The translations under genes were made by a program, and so were the position numbers. The notes under the pieces are model-generated. The model saw only the letters and a list, made by a program, of their open reading frames with translations. It ran no database searches and was not told where the DNA came from. Of a DNA stretch of 64,000 bases, positions 19,273 through 28,284 are shown in pieces. The stretch is from Roseiarcus sp963836695 (GTDB lineage Bacteria > Pseudomonadota > Alphaproteobacteria > Rhizobiales > Beijerinckiaceae), in NCBI GenBank assembly GCA_963836695.1, contig CAWIKX010000007.1, positions 124,001 through 188,000 on the forward strand. The letters run 5' to 3'. Position 1 is the first letter of the stretch; the number at the start of each line of letters is the position of its first letter.

Positions 19273-20067
19273 TCAGGCGGCTGTTTTGACCGTCGGCCGG
19301 GGATTGCGATCCTCGAACTGTTGCGGGCTGAGATAGCCCAGCGCTGAGTGGAGACGACGAGCGTTGTAAACCTCGTCGATGAATCTCGGAAGATCGTCGG
19401 CGACGTCAGCGAAGGTTTCGTAGGCCATCGGATAGACGGCTTCGACCTTCAGCGTTTTCATGAAGCTCTCTGCCTTCGGATTGTCGTAAGGGTTGCCTCT
19501 GCGCCCCATCGAACCGACGAGGCCGTGCCGAAGCAACGCCTCCCGATAGCCCTGAGCGGCATATTGCGACCCTCTGTCCGTGTGATGAACGCAGCCTGGC
19601 GGCGGGTTTCGCCGGTCGATTGCGGTGTTCAGGGCGGCCAGCGTCAGGCGGACGTCGATCGAGCGGCTGATGGCATATCCGACCGCTCGGCGCGACCAAG
19701 CGTCGAGGATCACTGCGACGTAGGCGAAGCCATCAAGGATGGCGACATACGTGATGTCCGCGACCCAGAGCTGGTCAGGCCCGTCAATCGTCAGGTCCTT
19801 GGCGCGATTGGGGTAGATCGGCTGATCGTGATCGCTGTCGGATGTCGCCACATAGCGGCGGCGTCGGCGCGGCTGGAGATCGTGCTCGCGCATCAGTCTC
19901 CGGACCTTCTTGTGATTGACGGTCAGGCCTCGATGCCGAAGCTCGGCGCGAACGCGCCGCCAACCATAGAATTCGAATTCCTCGCAGATCGTGGAAATCG
20001 CCGCGACGATCGCGGTGTCGTCCTGCGTGGCGGATTTGTCGTAGAAGGTCGAGCGGGCGATTCCCAT
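19273..20067 (-). CDS. IS3-family transposase OrfB (DDE integrase)
   Basis: 264 residues with the HTH_21 region (YGWRRVRAELRHRGL) and a complete rve catalytic core. The three acidic residues are in LWVADITYV, HHTDRGSQYA and NPYDNPKAESF. The C-terminal integrase segment VYNARRLHSALGYLSP is present. It starts at the orfA stop (TGATG overlap at 20069-20065), where IS3 elements make the OrfAB fusion by frameshifting. It appears intact. Confidence 0.9.
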   Translation of the reverse strand: MGIARSTFYDKSATQDDTAIVAAISTICEEFEFYGWRRVRAELRHRGLTVNHKKVRRLMREHDLQPRRRRRYVATSDSDHDQPIYPNRAKDLTIDGPDQLWVADITYVAILDGFAYVAVILDAWSRRAVGYAISRSIDVRLTLAALNTAIDRRNPPPGCVHHTDRGSQYAAQGYREALLRHGLVGSMGRRGNPYDNPKAESFMKTLKVEAVYPMAYETFADVADDLPRFIDEVYNARRLHSALGYLSPQQFEDRNPRPTVKTAA

Positions 20068-20417
20068 CAGCCGGCATCCTTCTGCGATGCTGAGGCCCGG
20101 GGGCCGACAACGACGGACGTAGTCGCGCCTTTCGGCCGCGGTGCGCTTTTCAGAGCCCCCTTTAGAAACTCGAGTTCCAGCGCCTGCTTGCCGACGAGCC
20201 GCTCGAGCGATGCGATCCGGGCTTCATACTGCTGGAGAAGATCTGCGGCTGCGGCGTCCTCATCAAAGGCGCCGACCTCATACTTCTGGACCCAGACCCG
20301 GATTAGGTTTCGACAGATGTCATGTCGTTTGGCGAGCCCATGAAGGGTATCGCCGGCCAGGAACTCCTGAGCGACTTGACGCTTGAACTCGATGCTATGC
20401 GTGCGGTGTCTGGCCAT
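20067..20417 (-). CDS. IS3-family transposase OrfA (helix-turn-helix)
   Basis: A protein of about 116 residues from the ATG at 20417 (MARHRTHSIEFKRQVAQEFL). It contains a helix-turn-helix (LHGLAKRHDICRNLIRVWV) followed by a leucine-zipper-like coiled coil (ASLERLVGKQALELEFLK). It binds the IS ends and directs the OrfAB transposase. The stop overlaps the OrfB start. Intact. Confidence 0.85.
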   Translation of the reverse strand: MARHRTHSIEFKRQVAQEFLAGDTLHGLAKRHDICRNLIRVWVQKYEVGAFDEDAAAADLLQQYEARIASLERLVGKQALELEFLKGALKSAPRPKGATTSVVVGPRASASQKDAG

Positions 20418-20738
20418 GGGCTTCCATCCTTCGAAAGCCCGGTCCAAGGGTCAATTCCTGCTCGCCCAACTGTCCGCCCCAACGGGCCCACTCCACTCAG
20501 GGGGTCACTCTTCCACGCCGGATCACACAGATGCCGGGAGCGGGGGCCGTCCACCTCATCAGGTCAGGAAAGACCGAAATTGTGCTTATTTTAGTGAGTT
20601 TGGCTCTGGGGGAGCTCTGGCGGGTGGCCTTTCGCAGTTCAACGAAGTCAGCGGCGGCGGACGTATACGCGCACCGATCGGGTTGATTATGTCGGCGCGG
20701 CGCAAGCTTACGACAAGACTTACTTTGTCCTGCTTATA

Positions 20739-21681
20739 TTACACTACTTCATCCGGCGCCAGAGCGCAGGCGATGTGCGGATCGACCTCGATCTGCACGG
20801 TCGTGTGGTTGATCTTGAAGCGCTCCGCGAGATCATTGCACAGGTCGTTGAGAAAGGCGTCGCCCGGATGGCCGTCCGGCATGACGAGATGGCAAGTGAG
20901 CGCGTTTTCGGTCGTGCTCATGGGCCAGATATGCAGGTCGTGCACGCCAACAACGCCGGCGCGCGCAGATAGGAGAGTCCGCACCGCCGCGGGATCGATT
21001 TGCGGCGGCACCGCCGCCATCGACATGCCGAGGGAATCGCGCAGGAGCCCCCAGGTGCCCCAAACGATGATGGCGTTGATAACGAGGCTAACGACCGGAT
21101 CGATCCACAACCAGTTGGTGAGCAGGATCACGAAGTCCGGCCGCGACGACGCCGACAGACACGAGAGCGTCGGACGCCATATGCAGGAACGCACCCTTAA
21201 GGTTGATATCGTCCTTGCGGCCTGAGGCGAAGAGCCAGGCGGTCACGCCGTTAACGAGGATGCCGATCGCCGCGACCGCCATCATCGTTTTGCCTGCTAC
21301 CAGTTCGGGCGACCCGAGGCGGCGGAGGGCCTCCCAAGACAGGCCCCCGACGGTCACCAGCAGAAAGACCGCATTGAACAGAGCGGCCAGGATCGACGAG
21401 CCGCGCAGGCCGTAAGTGAAGCGCGCGGTTGGCGCTCGCTGGGCGAGCACGCTCGCGAGCCACGCGGCGCCAAGGCCAAGGACATCGCTGAGATTGTGTC
21501 CCGCGTCCGCGAGCAACGACACGGAATTGCTGATCAAGCCGTAGAGCGCCTCTATGACGACGAAGCCGAGGTTGAGCGCGATCCCGATTGCGAAGGCTTT
21601 ACCGAAGCTCGCCGGCGCATGGGCGTGCGTGTGCCCATGGTCGTTGTGGTCATGCGAGCGGCCGCTATGGTCATGGGACAT
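20739..21681 (-). pseudogene. CDF-family cation efflux transporter, one frameshift
   Basis: The N-terminus is histidine-rich (SHDHNDHGHTHAHA), typical of CzcD/DmeF-like zinc or cobalt exporters. Transmembrane segments follow: IGIALNLGFVVIEALYG, LLADAGHNLSDVLGLG with the metal-site HxxxD, ILAALFNAVFLLVTVGG. The frame shifts near 21135-21140, where one extra base sits in the GCCGGACTTC stretch. The other frame then continues FVILLTNWLWIDPVVSLV, the second HxxxD-type helix region, and ends with the cytoplasmic domain HDLHIWPMSTTENALTCHLV. All family parts are present, so removing one base restores a ~310-residue transporter. It is either a recent pseudogene or a sequencing indel. Confidence 0.8.
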
Positions 21682-21884
21682 CCGGATCGTCTTTACGCTA
21701 AACGGCCAAGGTCATCGCGAGGAGCCATAGGGCGTCGAGTGACGCCGGTCTTTCGACGAGCTTTCGCGACGCGGCGCCCCAGGGACCGCAAGGCCCGACG
21801 ACTCCTCGATTGCTTCGCCTCGCTCGCACTGAGGAGCGTTTTCTGACCTTAAGTTCATTTTCTAGCGGCTCAAGGATCAATATC
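21682..21884. other. intergenic region with repeat-like character
   Basis: The bases here (GGTCATCGCGAGGAGCC and CGATTGCTTCGCCTCGCTCG) look like the short dispersed intergenic repeats of many Hyphomicrobiales genomes. With only this window I cannot show other copies. No gene is seen. Confidence 0.25.
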
Positions 21885-22535
21885 TCATGACAAGCGCGCG
21901 CCTGAAGCGCCCGCAAGGCTCTCAAGGTAGGCGCAGAACATATCGGCAAGAGCGCCGGCGTAGGTCTCGATCTCTGCCGGGCTTCGGGGACTTTCCGAAA
22001 CGTGCTTTCCGACCTTGCTCAGCGTCGCCGTGATAAGGTCCGCGGCCAAGGCGCGGGTCGATTGAGAGGCTCTGGACAGCGCTTCGCGCATGAAGACCTG
22101 CATTGTCCTTTCTCCCGACGCTCGAGCGTCCCGAGCCTCGGGCACGTCGCGGTAAAGAGGCGCCGCGTCATCGAGCGCCACCCGCATCGCCGCCTCGTCG
22201 CATTCCGAGCGGACGAAGGCATGGACGAGGTCCCGCAGCCGCTCGAGCGGCGGCCTCCGGACGTCCTCGAGGATAATGCGCAGCAGCTCGGAGGTTTGCC
22301 GCCATTCGTCGCTCTGCAACCGGAAAAGGATGGACGCCTTATTCGGGAAATATTGATAGAGGGAGCCAATGCTGACGCCGGCTTTCTCCGCGACACGCGC
22401 CGTGGTGAAGCGGGACGCGCCCTCCTCCGCCAAAACCTGAGCCGCGGCCTCCAGAATTGCCGAGACGAGTTCCGTCGAGCGCGCCTGCTTCGGCCGTTTT
22501 CGCGAGGAAATCTGGGCTTGTCCATGGTCGGTCAT
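21885..22535 (-). CDS. TetR-family transcriptional regulator
   Basis: 216 residues from the ATG at 22535; a longer upstream frame would run through the operator. The N-terminal TetR domain is clear: ILEAAAQVLAEEGASRFTTA, then VAEKAGVSIGSLYQYFPNKA, the classic recognition helix. The C-terminal half resembles the TetR_C ligand domains. It is divergent from the O-methyltransferase gene at 22631. The 8-bp-arm palindrome at 22563-22584 lies 28 bases before its own start, so it probably represses both itself and the methyltransferase until a small ligand binds. The ligand is unknown. Confidence 0.85.
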   Translation of the reverse strand: MTDHGQAQISSRKRPKQARSTELVSAILEAAAQVLAEEGASRFTTARVAEKAGVSIGSLYQYFPNKASILFRLQSDEWRQTSELLRIILEDVRRPPLERLRDLVHAFVRSECDEAAMRVALDDAAPLYRDVPEARDARASGERTMQVFMREALSRASQSTRALAADLITATLSKVGKHVSESPRSPAEIETYAGALADMFCAYLESLAGASGARLS

Positions 22536-22562
22536 CAGGGGTCCAGGCAAACGCGAATAGAG

Positions 22563-22584
22563 AATACGACAAATCCGTCGTATT
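22563..22584. promoter_or_regulatory. palindromic operator between tetR and methyltransferase
   Basis: AATACGAC-6 bases-GTCGTATT is a perfect inverted repeat with 8-bp arms, lying between two divergent starts. Its size and spacing fit a TetR dimer site, and the neighbouring gene encodes a TetR protein. Direct binding is inferred. Confidence 0.7.
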
Positions 22585-22630
22585 TCTAGCGCCACGTGAA
22601 AACGCACTCAAGCCCATACTGGAGACTTGC

Positions 22631-23302
22631 ATGATGACGTTAACCGAAGCACCGCTGGCGCCGCTTCTCAACCGCCTGTTCGAAGAGGCGGATGTCGCTG
22701 AGCCGCAGATCGACGCCGCGTTCGCCGATCTTTCGGACGAGGAGCAGGCGCGCATGTTGCGGAGCAAGACCGACTATGGCGAGGTCTACGGGCGGATGAA
22801 GCATCTCCCTCTTCCCGTCTCGCGCGAGACCGGCGCGCTGCTTTACATGCTGGCGCGGAGCACAAAGGCGCGGGCGATTGTCGAGTTCGGGACTTCGTTC
22901 GGGATCTCGACCCTGCACCTTGCGGCGGCCTTGCGCGACAATGGCGGCGGGCGCCTGATCACCAGCGAGTTCGAGCCCTCCAAGGCGGCGCGCGCCCGCG
23001 ACAACCTCAAGGCGGGTGGCGTCATCGATTTGGTCGAGATCCGCGAAGGAGAGGCGCTAGAGACCCTGAGCGTCGATCTGCCTGATGCGATCGACCTTGT
23101 TCTCCTCGACGGCGCCAAGGCGCTCTACCCCGAAATTCTGAGCCTCCTCGAGAGCCGTCTCAGGCCCGGCGCCTTGGTCGTCGCCGACAATGCGGACATG
23201 AGCCCCGACTATCTCAGCCGCGTGCGCTCGCAGGCGAGCGGCTACTTGTCCGTGCCCTTCGCGGAGGACGTCGAGTTGTCGATGCGGGTGGGATCACGTT
23301 AA
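22631..23302 (+). CDS. SAM-dependent O-methyltransferase family protein
   Basis: About 223 residues starting MMTLTEAPLAPLLNRLFEE. The class I SAM fold is clear: motif I AIVEFGTSFGISTLHLAAAL, then RLITSEFEP (acidic residue for ribose), and AIDLVLLDGAKALYPEIL (motif IV). The closest families are the predicted caffeoyl-CoA-type O-methyltransferases. The natural substrate is unknown. The divergent TetR gene and shared operator suggest that expression is induced by a small molecule, possibly the substrate. Confidence 0.75.
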   Translation: MMTLTEAPLAPLLNRLFEEADVAEPQIDAAFADLSDEEQARMLRSKTDYGEVYGRMKHLPLPVSRETGALLYMLARSTKARAIVEFGTSFGISTLHLAAALRDNGGGRLITSEFEPSKAARARDNLKAGGVIDLVEIREGEALETLSVDLPDAIDLVLLDGAKALYPEILSLLESRLRPGALVVADNADMSPDYLSRVRSQASGYLSVPFAEDVELSMRVGSR

Positions 23303-23339
23303 GCGCGGGGCAATGGCGACGCGGGATTCGCCTTAGGGT

Positions 23340-23858
23340 CTAGTCCTTCGACGGCCTCGTCACCCTGAGCCACGGCCGCGTGCCCTCACCGGCCTCGTCG
23401 TGAGCGCTGCTCGGCTGGTAATGCAGCGGCGAGCCGGGCAGGCGGCCGGCCTCGAGCGAATGCAGGGTCGGGGCGTTGGTCACCTCGAAAGAGTCAAAGC
23501 CGCAGCGCAGCATGAGCGGGATTTCGTCGATCAGCACGTCGCCGGTCGCACGCAACTCGCCGCCAAATCCCAGCCGATCGCGTAGGATGCGGGCGTAAGA
23601 GAACGACCGCCCGTCCGCGAATCTGCCGAAGGCGAGCGCAATCAGCGGCCGGTCGGCAAGATCCGCCAAATGCGCCTGGGCGTCGGCGCCCGCCTCGACT
23701 GCGACCCCCACAGGGCTCACGCGCGACATAAGCGTCTCGCGGTGCTCAAGCCAGCGCTTGAGCGGGACCACGATTGCGCGTTCCTCCGGGATGGGAGCCT
23801 CTTCCCCGAGAAACGCCCACTTGTCCTCGACGAAACCCTCGCGCCGCCACAAGGGCAT
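23340..23858 (-). CDS. DUF934 protein of the sulfite-reduction operon
   Basis: About 172 residues from the ATG at 23858 (MPLWRREGFVEDKW). Typical DUF934 features are LIALAFGRFADGRSFSYARI and LRDRLGFGGELRATGDVL, then LMLRCGFDSFEV. The family is regularly found last in the cysI-cysH operon of alpha- and betaproteobacteria; the biochemical role is unknown, with a possible accessory role in sulfite reductase function. Its start overlaps the cysH stop (TGATG), so the genes are translationally coupled. Confidence 0.8.
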   Translation of the reverse strand: MPLWRREGFVEDKWAFLGEEAPIPEERAIVVPLKRWLEHRETLMSRVSPVGVAVEAGADAQAHLADLADRPLIALAFGRFADGRSFSYARILRDRLGFGGELRATGDVLIDEIPLMLRCGFDSFEVTNAPTLHSLEAGRLPGSPLHYQPSSAHDEAGEGTRPWLRVTRPSKD

Positions 23859-24592
23859 CAGATGCCCGATCCGGCGTCGAGCGGTCCCAGATGGATGCCG
23901 CACTCGAGCTTGCCGCGTCCGCGCCAACGGCCCGCGCGCTCGTCCTCGCCAAGCTTGACCGGGCTCGTGCATGGCAGACAGCCGATGGACGGAAAGCCCT
24001 TGGCGACCAAGGGATGCCGCGGCAATCCGGCGTCAGCGATATATTTCAGGACGTCGCTCGAGCTCCAGCCGACCAGCGGATTGATCTTGATCCGCTCGCC
24101 CTCCGCCTCGAACAGCGGCAGGGTTGCGCGCAACTCGCTCTGAAAACCCTTCCGGCCGGTGATCCAAGCGTCATATCCTTCAATCGCCTCGGCAAGCGGA
24201 CGAACTTTACGGATTTCGCAGCAGCGGTCCGGATCGCTCATGAACAAAAACTTCTCCGGATCCTCCTGCGCGAGCGTCTCGGCCTTGGGCTCGGCGACAA
24301 CAACGTTGGTCAGGCCCAGACGCTCGACCAGGTCGTCGCGATAAGCGAGCGTCTCAGGGAAATGCTGGCCGGTATCGACGAAGATCACGGGCGTCGCCTT
24401 GTCGATCTGCGCCACCATGTGCAGGAGCGCCGCGGCGTCCGCGCCGAAACTAGAAACAAGAGCGACGCGGCCGGGATAGAGATCCTCGATCGCGAGCCTT
24501 AGAAGCGAAGACGCCTTGAGCCGGGCGAAGCGCGTCTCAAGCCGCGAGGCGGCGATCTGGTCGCCGAACAGCTTGACGTCATGCGCGCTCAT
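23858..24592 (-). CDS. cysH: adenylyl-sulfate (APS/PAPS) reductase
   Basis: 244 residues of the PAPS/APS reductase family. It has the PP-loop-type ALVSSFGADAAALLHMV, VIFVDTGQHFPET, and the substrate-binding WITGRKGFQSE. Cys124-Cys125 (RCCEIRK), Cys205 and Cys208 (GCLPC) form the CC…CxxC set that binds a [4Fe-4S] cluster, which points to the APS-using assimilatory enzyme. The catalytic Cys is in ECGIH (231). The product sulfite is reduced by CysI, encoded just upstream. The start ATG abuts the cysI stop. Confidence 0.9.
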   Translation of the reverse strand: MSAHDVKLFGDQIAASRLETRFARLKASSLLRLAIEDLYPGRVALVSSFGADAAALLHMVAQIDKATPVIFVDTGQHFPETLAYRDDLVERLGLTNVVVAEPKAETLAQEDPEKFLFMSDPDRCCEIRKVRPLAEAIEGYDAWITGRKGFQSELRATLPLFEAEGERIKINPLVGWSSSDVLKYIADAGLPRHPLVAKGFPSIGCLPCTSPVKLGEDERAGRWRGRGKLECGIHLGPLDAGSGI

Positions 24593-26266
24593 CAGATGTC
24601 CGATCCGGCGCTTCGTTCGTAGAGCGCTTCCTTGAACGGCGCCATGCCGACGCGGCGGTAAGCGTCAATGAAGGTCTCCTGCTCCGAGAGCCTGAGGCCC
24701 GTATAGGTCTCGACGATGGTTTCAACCGCCTCGACCACGTTCTCGGAACTGAAGCCGGGGCCGGTGATCTGTCCGATCGCCGCCTGCTCGTCGCCGGAGC
24801 CGCCCAGCGTGATCTGGTAGGTTTCCTCTCCCGCCCGCTCGAGTCCCAGAATGCCGATGTGGCCGACGTGGTGATGGCCGCAGGCATTGATGCAGCCGGA
24901 TATTTTGATTTTCAGCGGACCGATCTCTTTCGCGCGCTGGCCGTCGCCGAAATGCTGGGCGATGCGCTGGGCGACGGGGATCGAGCGCGCGGTAGCGAGC
25001 GTGCAATAGTCCAGGCCGGGGCAGGCGATGATGTCGCTGATCGCGCCGGCGTTCGGCGTCGATAGGCCGACCGACGCCAGCCGGTCGTAGACCGCCGGCA
25101 GGTCGTCGAGCGCGACATAAGGCAGGATGAGGTTCTGCTCGTGCGAAACGCGCACCTCGTCGTGCGAATAATCCTCGGCAAGGTCGGCGACCGCGTCCAT
25201 CTGGTCCGCGCTCGCGTCGCCCGGGCGTGGCGCCGATCGCCTTGAGGGAGACAGTGACCACGCCATAGCCCGGCGCCTTGTGCGGCGTGACGTTCGACGC
25301 AAAGAAGCTGGCGAAGCGCGAGTCCTTCGCCTTGCGGCGCTCGACTCTGTCGCTGACCGGCTTCTTCGGCTCAAGCGCCGGGGCCGCGAAGAAGGCGCGG
25401 AACCGCTCAAGCTCTTTCGTCGGAAGGTTCAGCGCCTTCGGATCGCGTGCGGCAAACTCCGTCTCGATCTCTTCGCGCAGCGCCTCGAGGCCCTTCTCGT
25501 GCACCAGGATCTTGACGCGCGCCTTGAACTTGTTGTCGCGCCGCCCTTCCATGTTGTAGACACGCAGGATCGCCTCGACATATCCCAAGAGATCGCGCTC
25601 GGGGAGGAAGTCGCGCACCTTGCGCCCGATCATCGGCGTTCTGCCTAGCCCGCCGCCGACATAGACCGTAAAGCCGATCTCGCCCTTTTCGTTCTGCACG
25701 ACCTGAAGGCCGATGTCGTGCGCCTGGATCACCGCGCGGTCATGCGCGGCGCCGTTGACCGCGATCTTGAACTTGCGCGGCAGGAACGAGAACTCCGGAT
25801 GCAGCGACGACCATTGTCGCAAGATTTCGGCGTAAGGCCGCGGATCGGCGATTTCATCGTGCCCGACGCCGGCGAAATGATCGGCGGTCACGTTGCGAAT
25901 GCAGTTTCCCGAGGTCTGGATCGCGTGCATTTCCACGCTCGCGAGCTCGGCCAGCATGTCGGGCACATCCTTGAGCGCCGGCCAATGGAACTGGAGATTC
26001 TGGCGCGTGGTGAAATGGCCGTAGCCGCGGTCGTAATTGCGCGCGAGCTCGGCGAGCTTGCGCACCTGGCGCGAGTTGAGGACGCCATACGGAATCGCGA
26101 TCCGCAGCATGTAGGAGTGCAGCTGCAGATAGACGCCATTCATCAGGCGATGGGGGCGGAACTGCTCCTCGGAAAGTTCCCCGCTGAGGCGCCGCGTCAC
26201 CTGGTCACGGAACTGTTCGACCCGCGCCGTGACGAAAGCGGCGTCGAAATCGTCATAATGATACAT
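24592..26266 (-). pseudogene. cysI: assimilatory sulfite reductase (ferredoxin-type), one frameshift
   Basis: The start is at 26266 (MYHYDDFDAAFV). The N-terminal ferrite-like half reads well (RPHRLMNGVYLQLHSYMLRI, GHFTTRQNLQFHW, HAIQTSGNCIRN). Near 25220-25225, in a CCCGGG run, one extra base moves translation out of phase. The next frame resumes exactly with DASADQMDAVADLAEDYS. It keeps the siroheme/[4Fe-4S] cysteines CPGLDYC and SGCINACGHH and ends at 24592. Removing one base restores a ~558-residue enzyme. Since cysteine synthesis depends on this gene unless a paralogue exists, a sequencing indel is a serious possibility. The operon order is DUF2849-cysI-cysH-DUF934. Confidence 0.85.
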
Positions 26267-26615
26267 GATCGGACTCCGTCGCGATCTTGGGACCCGCATG
26301 AGGCGCCTGACCACGCGCCTGCTTCCCCAGATCGCGCCTGATCGTAGGCCCCGTCGCCCGGATCGCTTCGCGCAGCGCCTTGGGAACAAGATGGCCGTTC
26401 CGCTCCTCGACCGCAACCGCATAGGAATCGACCACGATATTGTTCGCTTCGTCTTCCTTGGCGCGCTTGAGCGCCTCAGCCGCCGTTTGCGGATCCGGCA
26501 AAACCGCGGCGCGGTTGAAATCCTCAGTCCAGCTATCGTCTAGGGTTCGAAACACAACGACGCCGTCGGCTAGCCGGTTGGCGGTGATGACATCGGGCAT
26601 TCCGGCCTCGTCCAC
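26253..26615 (-). CDS. DUF2849 protein preceding cysI
   Basis: A 120-residue protein with the DUF2849 core: VITANRLADGVVVFR, then WTEDFNRAAVLPD and AEALKRAKEDEANNIVVDSY. The family is almost restricted to alphaproteobacterial sulfite/nitrite reductase operons. It has no assigned activity but is probably a small accessory factor. Its 3' end overlaps the cysI start by about 14 bases. Alternative starts are at 26615 and 26600. Confidence 0.8.
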   Translation of the reverse strand: MDEAGMPDVITANRLADGVVVFRTLDDSWTEDFNRAAVLPDPQTAAEALKRAKEDEANNIVVDSYAVAVEERNGHLVPKALREAIRATGPTIRRDLGKQARGQAPHAGPKIATESDHVSL

Positions 26616-26858
26616 ATGGGCGGAGGGCTGTCCGCCTGCAAGAGCCCGCTAGCATATTTAACGGCGTAAATCTATATGTCGTGGCGTATTACATATATGT
26701 ATAGCTATTACTTGTTCCTGTTCCCATCGCGTTCCACAGAGGCAATTTCGCACGGGGCCGCCTTGACGCTGCCCGCATCCTCTGAAAATGCGGCTTCACG
26801 GGCGGCGCCCATCAATCTTGAGCGCGCCGACTGGGCTGGGACATAAGAGCGCTGAAGA
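26616..26858. promoter_or_regulatory. divergent promoter region, cys operon / MBOAT gene
   Basis: This AT-richer intergenic stretch serves two divergent transcripts. A 12-bp perfect palindrome TACATATATGTA lies at 26690-26701 and could be a regulator site. No CysB-like or other named box is certain. Confidence 0.35.
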
Positions 26859-28262
26859 ATGGTGTTTTCGTCGATCACGTTTCTGTTCTACTTCCTGCCC
26901 ATTTTCTTGGCCGCCTATCTCCTAACGCCCACGGTTACCGGCAAAAATATCGTCACGCTTCTCTTTTCCCTGGTTTTCTACGCCTGGGGAGAGCCACGGT
27001 TCGTCTTCATTCTTTTGCTCTCGATCGCCTTCAATTTCTGCGCGGGGCTTTTCATCGACGCGCGGGAAGGAGCGTCTCGTCGCCTCGCCCTCGCGGTTGC
27101 GGTCGCGGGCAATCTTACGCTGCTCGGGATCTTCAAATACACCAATTTCATCACGGGCAATCTGACCACGCTGATCACCCCTCTCGGGATGCCGTCAATC
27201 CAGACAAATATCGCGCTGCCGCTCGGGATCTCGTTCTTCACCTTCCACTGCCTCTCCTACATCATCGACGTCTACCGTCGACGGTTCAAGGCCAACCGCA
27301 ATCTGGTCGACATCGCCCTCTACATTTCCCTCTTCCCGCAATTGGTCGCTGGGCCGATCGTTCGCTACAAGACCGTCGCGCGCCAACTGGATGTCCGAAG
27401 GTTCACTCTCGGCCGCGCCTCGGTCGGCGCCCGGATCTTCATCGTCGGCCTTGCCCAGAAGGTGCTGGTCGCCGACGTCGTCGCGCCGCTCGTTCAGGTC
27501 ACATTCGACCAGGTTCACGACCGTTCTTTGATCGAGGCGTGGATCGGGCTGACCGCCTACACGGTGCAGATCTATTTTGACTTCGCCGGCTATTCCAACA
27601 TGGCGATCGGGCTCGGAATCGTGCTCGGCTTCACGTTTCCTCGCAATTTCCGCATGCCCTATACGTCGCTTTCGATCACCGAATTCTGGCGGCGTTGGCA
27701 CATGTCGCTGTCGTCATGGCTGCGCGACTATCTTTATATCCCGCTTGGCGGCAACCGCGGAAGCAACGCGCAGACCTACCGCAATCTCGTCATGGTGTTC
27801 CTGCTCTGCGGCCTCTGGCATGGGGCGAACTGGACATTCGTCCTGTGGGGCGCTTGGCACGGCGCATTCCTCGTTATCGAGCGCCTGGGTCTGGGGTCGA
27901 CCCTCGCCCGGATACCGAAGCCGGCGCGATGGGCCTACGCGCTCTTGGCCGTCATGGGCGGCTGGGTCTTGTTCCGCTCAGCCGACCTTTCGGCCGCGAT
28001 CGGCTATTACGCGAGCCTCTTCGGCCGGAATGGGGTGAGCGAGATCAGCTTCGACATGCACGACGCGCTGAACGACCGCGCGATCATGACGCTCGTCATA
28101 GGCTGTGTTTTAGCGATTGCGCCGAGGTGGCCGGCGAAATGGACGCCGCCGTTCGTGGTGCGCGCCTCCGCCGATTTCGCGCTCACCTTCGCGCTGCTCA
28201 TTTTTTCCATGATCACAGTCGCCGCCGGGGCGTATAGTCCGTTCCTGTATTTCCGCTTCTGA
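26859..28262 (+). CDS. MBOAT-family membrane O-acyltransferase (AlgI-like)
   Basis: 467 residues with about ten transmembrane segments and the full AlgI/DltB signature. This consists of the N-terminal LFYFLPIFLAAYLL, the PQLVAGPIVR loop, EFWRRWHMSLSSWLRDY followed by LYIPLGGN, and GLWHGANWTFVLWGAWHG with the active-site His. Such proteins pass acetyl or other acyl groups across the membrane onto exopolysaccharides such as alginate or cellulose, usually with an AlgJ/AlgX-type SGNH partner encoded next door. No such partner is adjacent here; the downstream gene is a convergent aldo/keto reductase. The substrate is unknown. Confidence 0.85.
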   Translation: MVFSSITFLFYFLPIFLAAYLLTPTVTGKNIVTLLFSLVFYAWGEPRFVFILLLSIAFNFCAGLFIDAREGASRRLALAVAVAGNLTLLGIFKYTNFITGNLTTLITPLGMPSIQTNIALPLGISFFTFHCLSYIIDVYRRRFKANRNLVDIALYISLFPQLVAGPIVRYKTVARQLDVRRFTLGRASVGARIFIVGLAQKVLVADVVAPLVQVTFDQVHDRSLIEAWIGLTAYTVQIYFDFAGYSNMAIGLGIVLGFTFPRNFRMPYTSLSITEFWRRWHMSLSSWLRDYLYIPLGGNRGSNAQTYRNLVMVFLLCGLWHGANWTFVLWGAWHGAFLVIERLGLGSTLARIPKPARWAYALLAVMGGWVLFRSADLSAAIGYYASLFGRNGVSEISFDMHDALNDRAIMTLVIGCVLAIAPRWPAKWTPPFVVRASADFALTFALLIFSMITVAAGAYSPFLYFRF

Positions 28263-28263
28263 A

Positions 28264-28282
28264 TGGAGCGTGCGCCGCTCCA
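28264..28282. terminator. hairpin between convergent genes
   Basis: TGGAGCG-5-base loop-CGCTCCA forms a 7-bp stem in the 22-base gap between two convergent stops. No strong T-tract follows on either strand, so it is only a candidate bidirectional terminator. Confidence 0.4.
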
Positions 28283-28284
28283 CC

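Larger units (their letters stand above)
19211..20527. mobile_element. IS3-family insertion sequence
   Basis: The element is about 1.32 kb, bounded by imperfect terminal inverted repeats. The left end TGTCAATCGGCGTCGAACTT and the right end, read in reverse, TGTGATCCGGCGTGGAAGAG are similar, and both continue with a shared GTGGGCCC.TTGGGG segment. It contains two consecutive transposase frames, orfA and orfB, on the minus strand. The three bases flanking each side (GCT and CAG) do not match, so there is no visible target duplication, consistent with a deletion after insertion. Confidence 0.8.
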
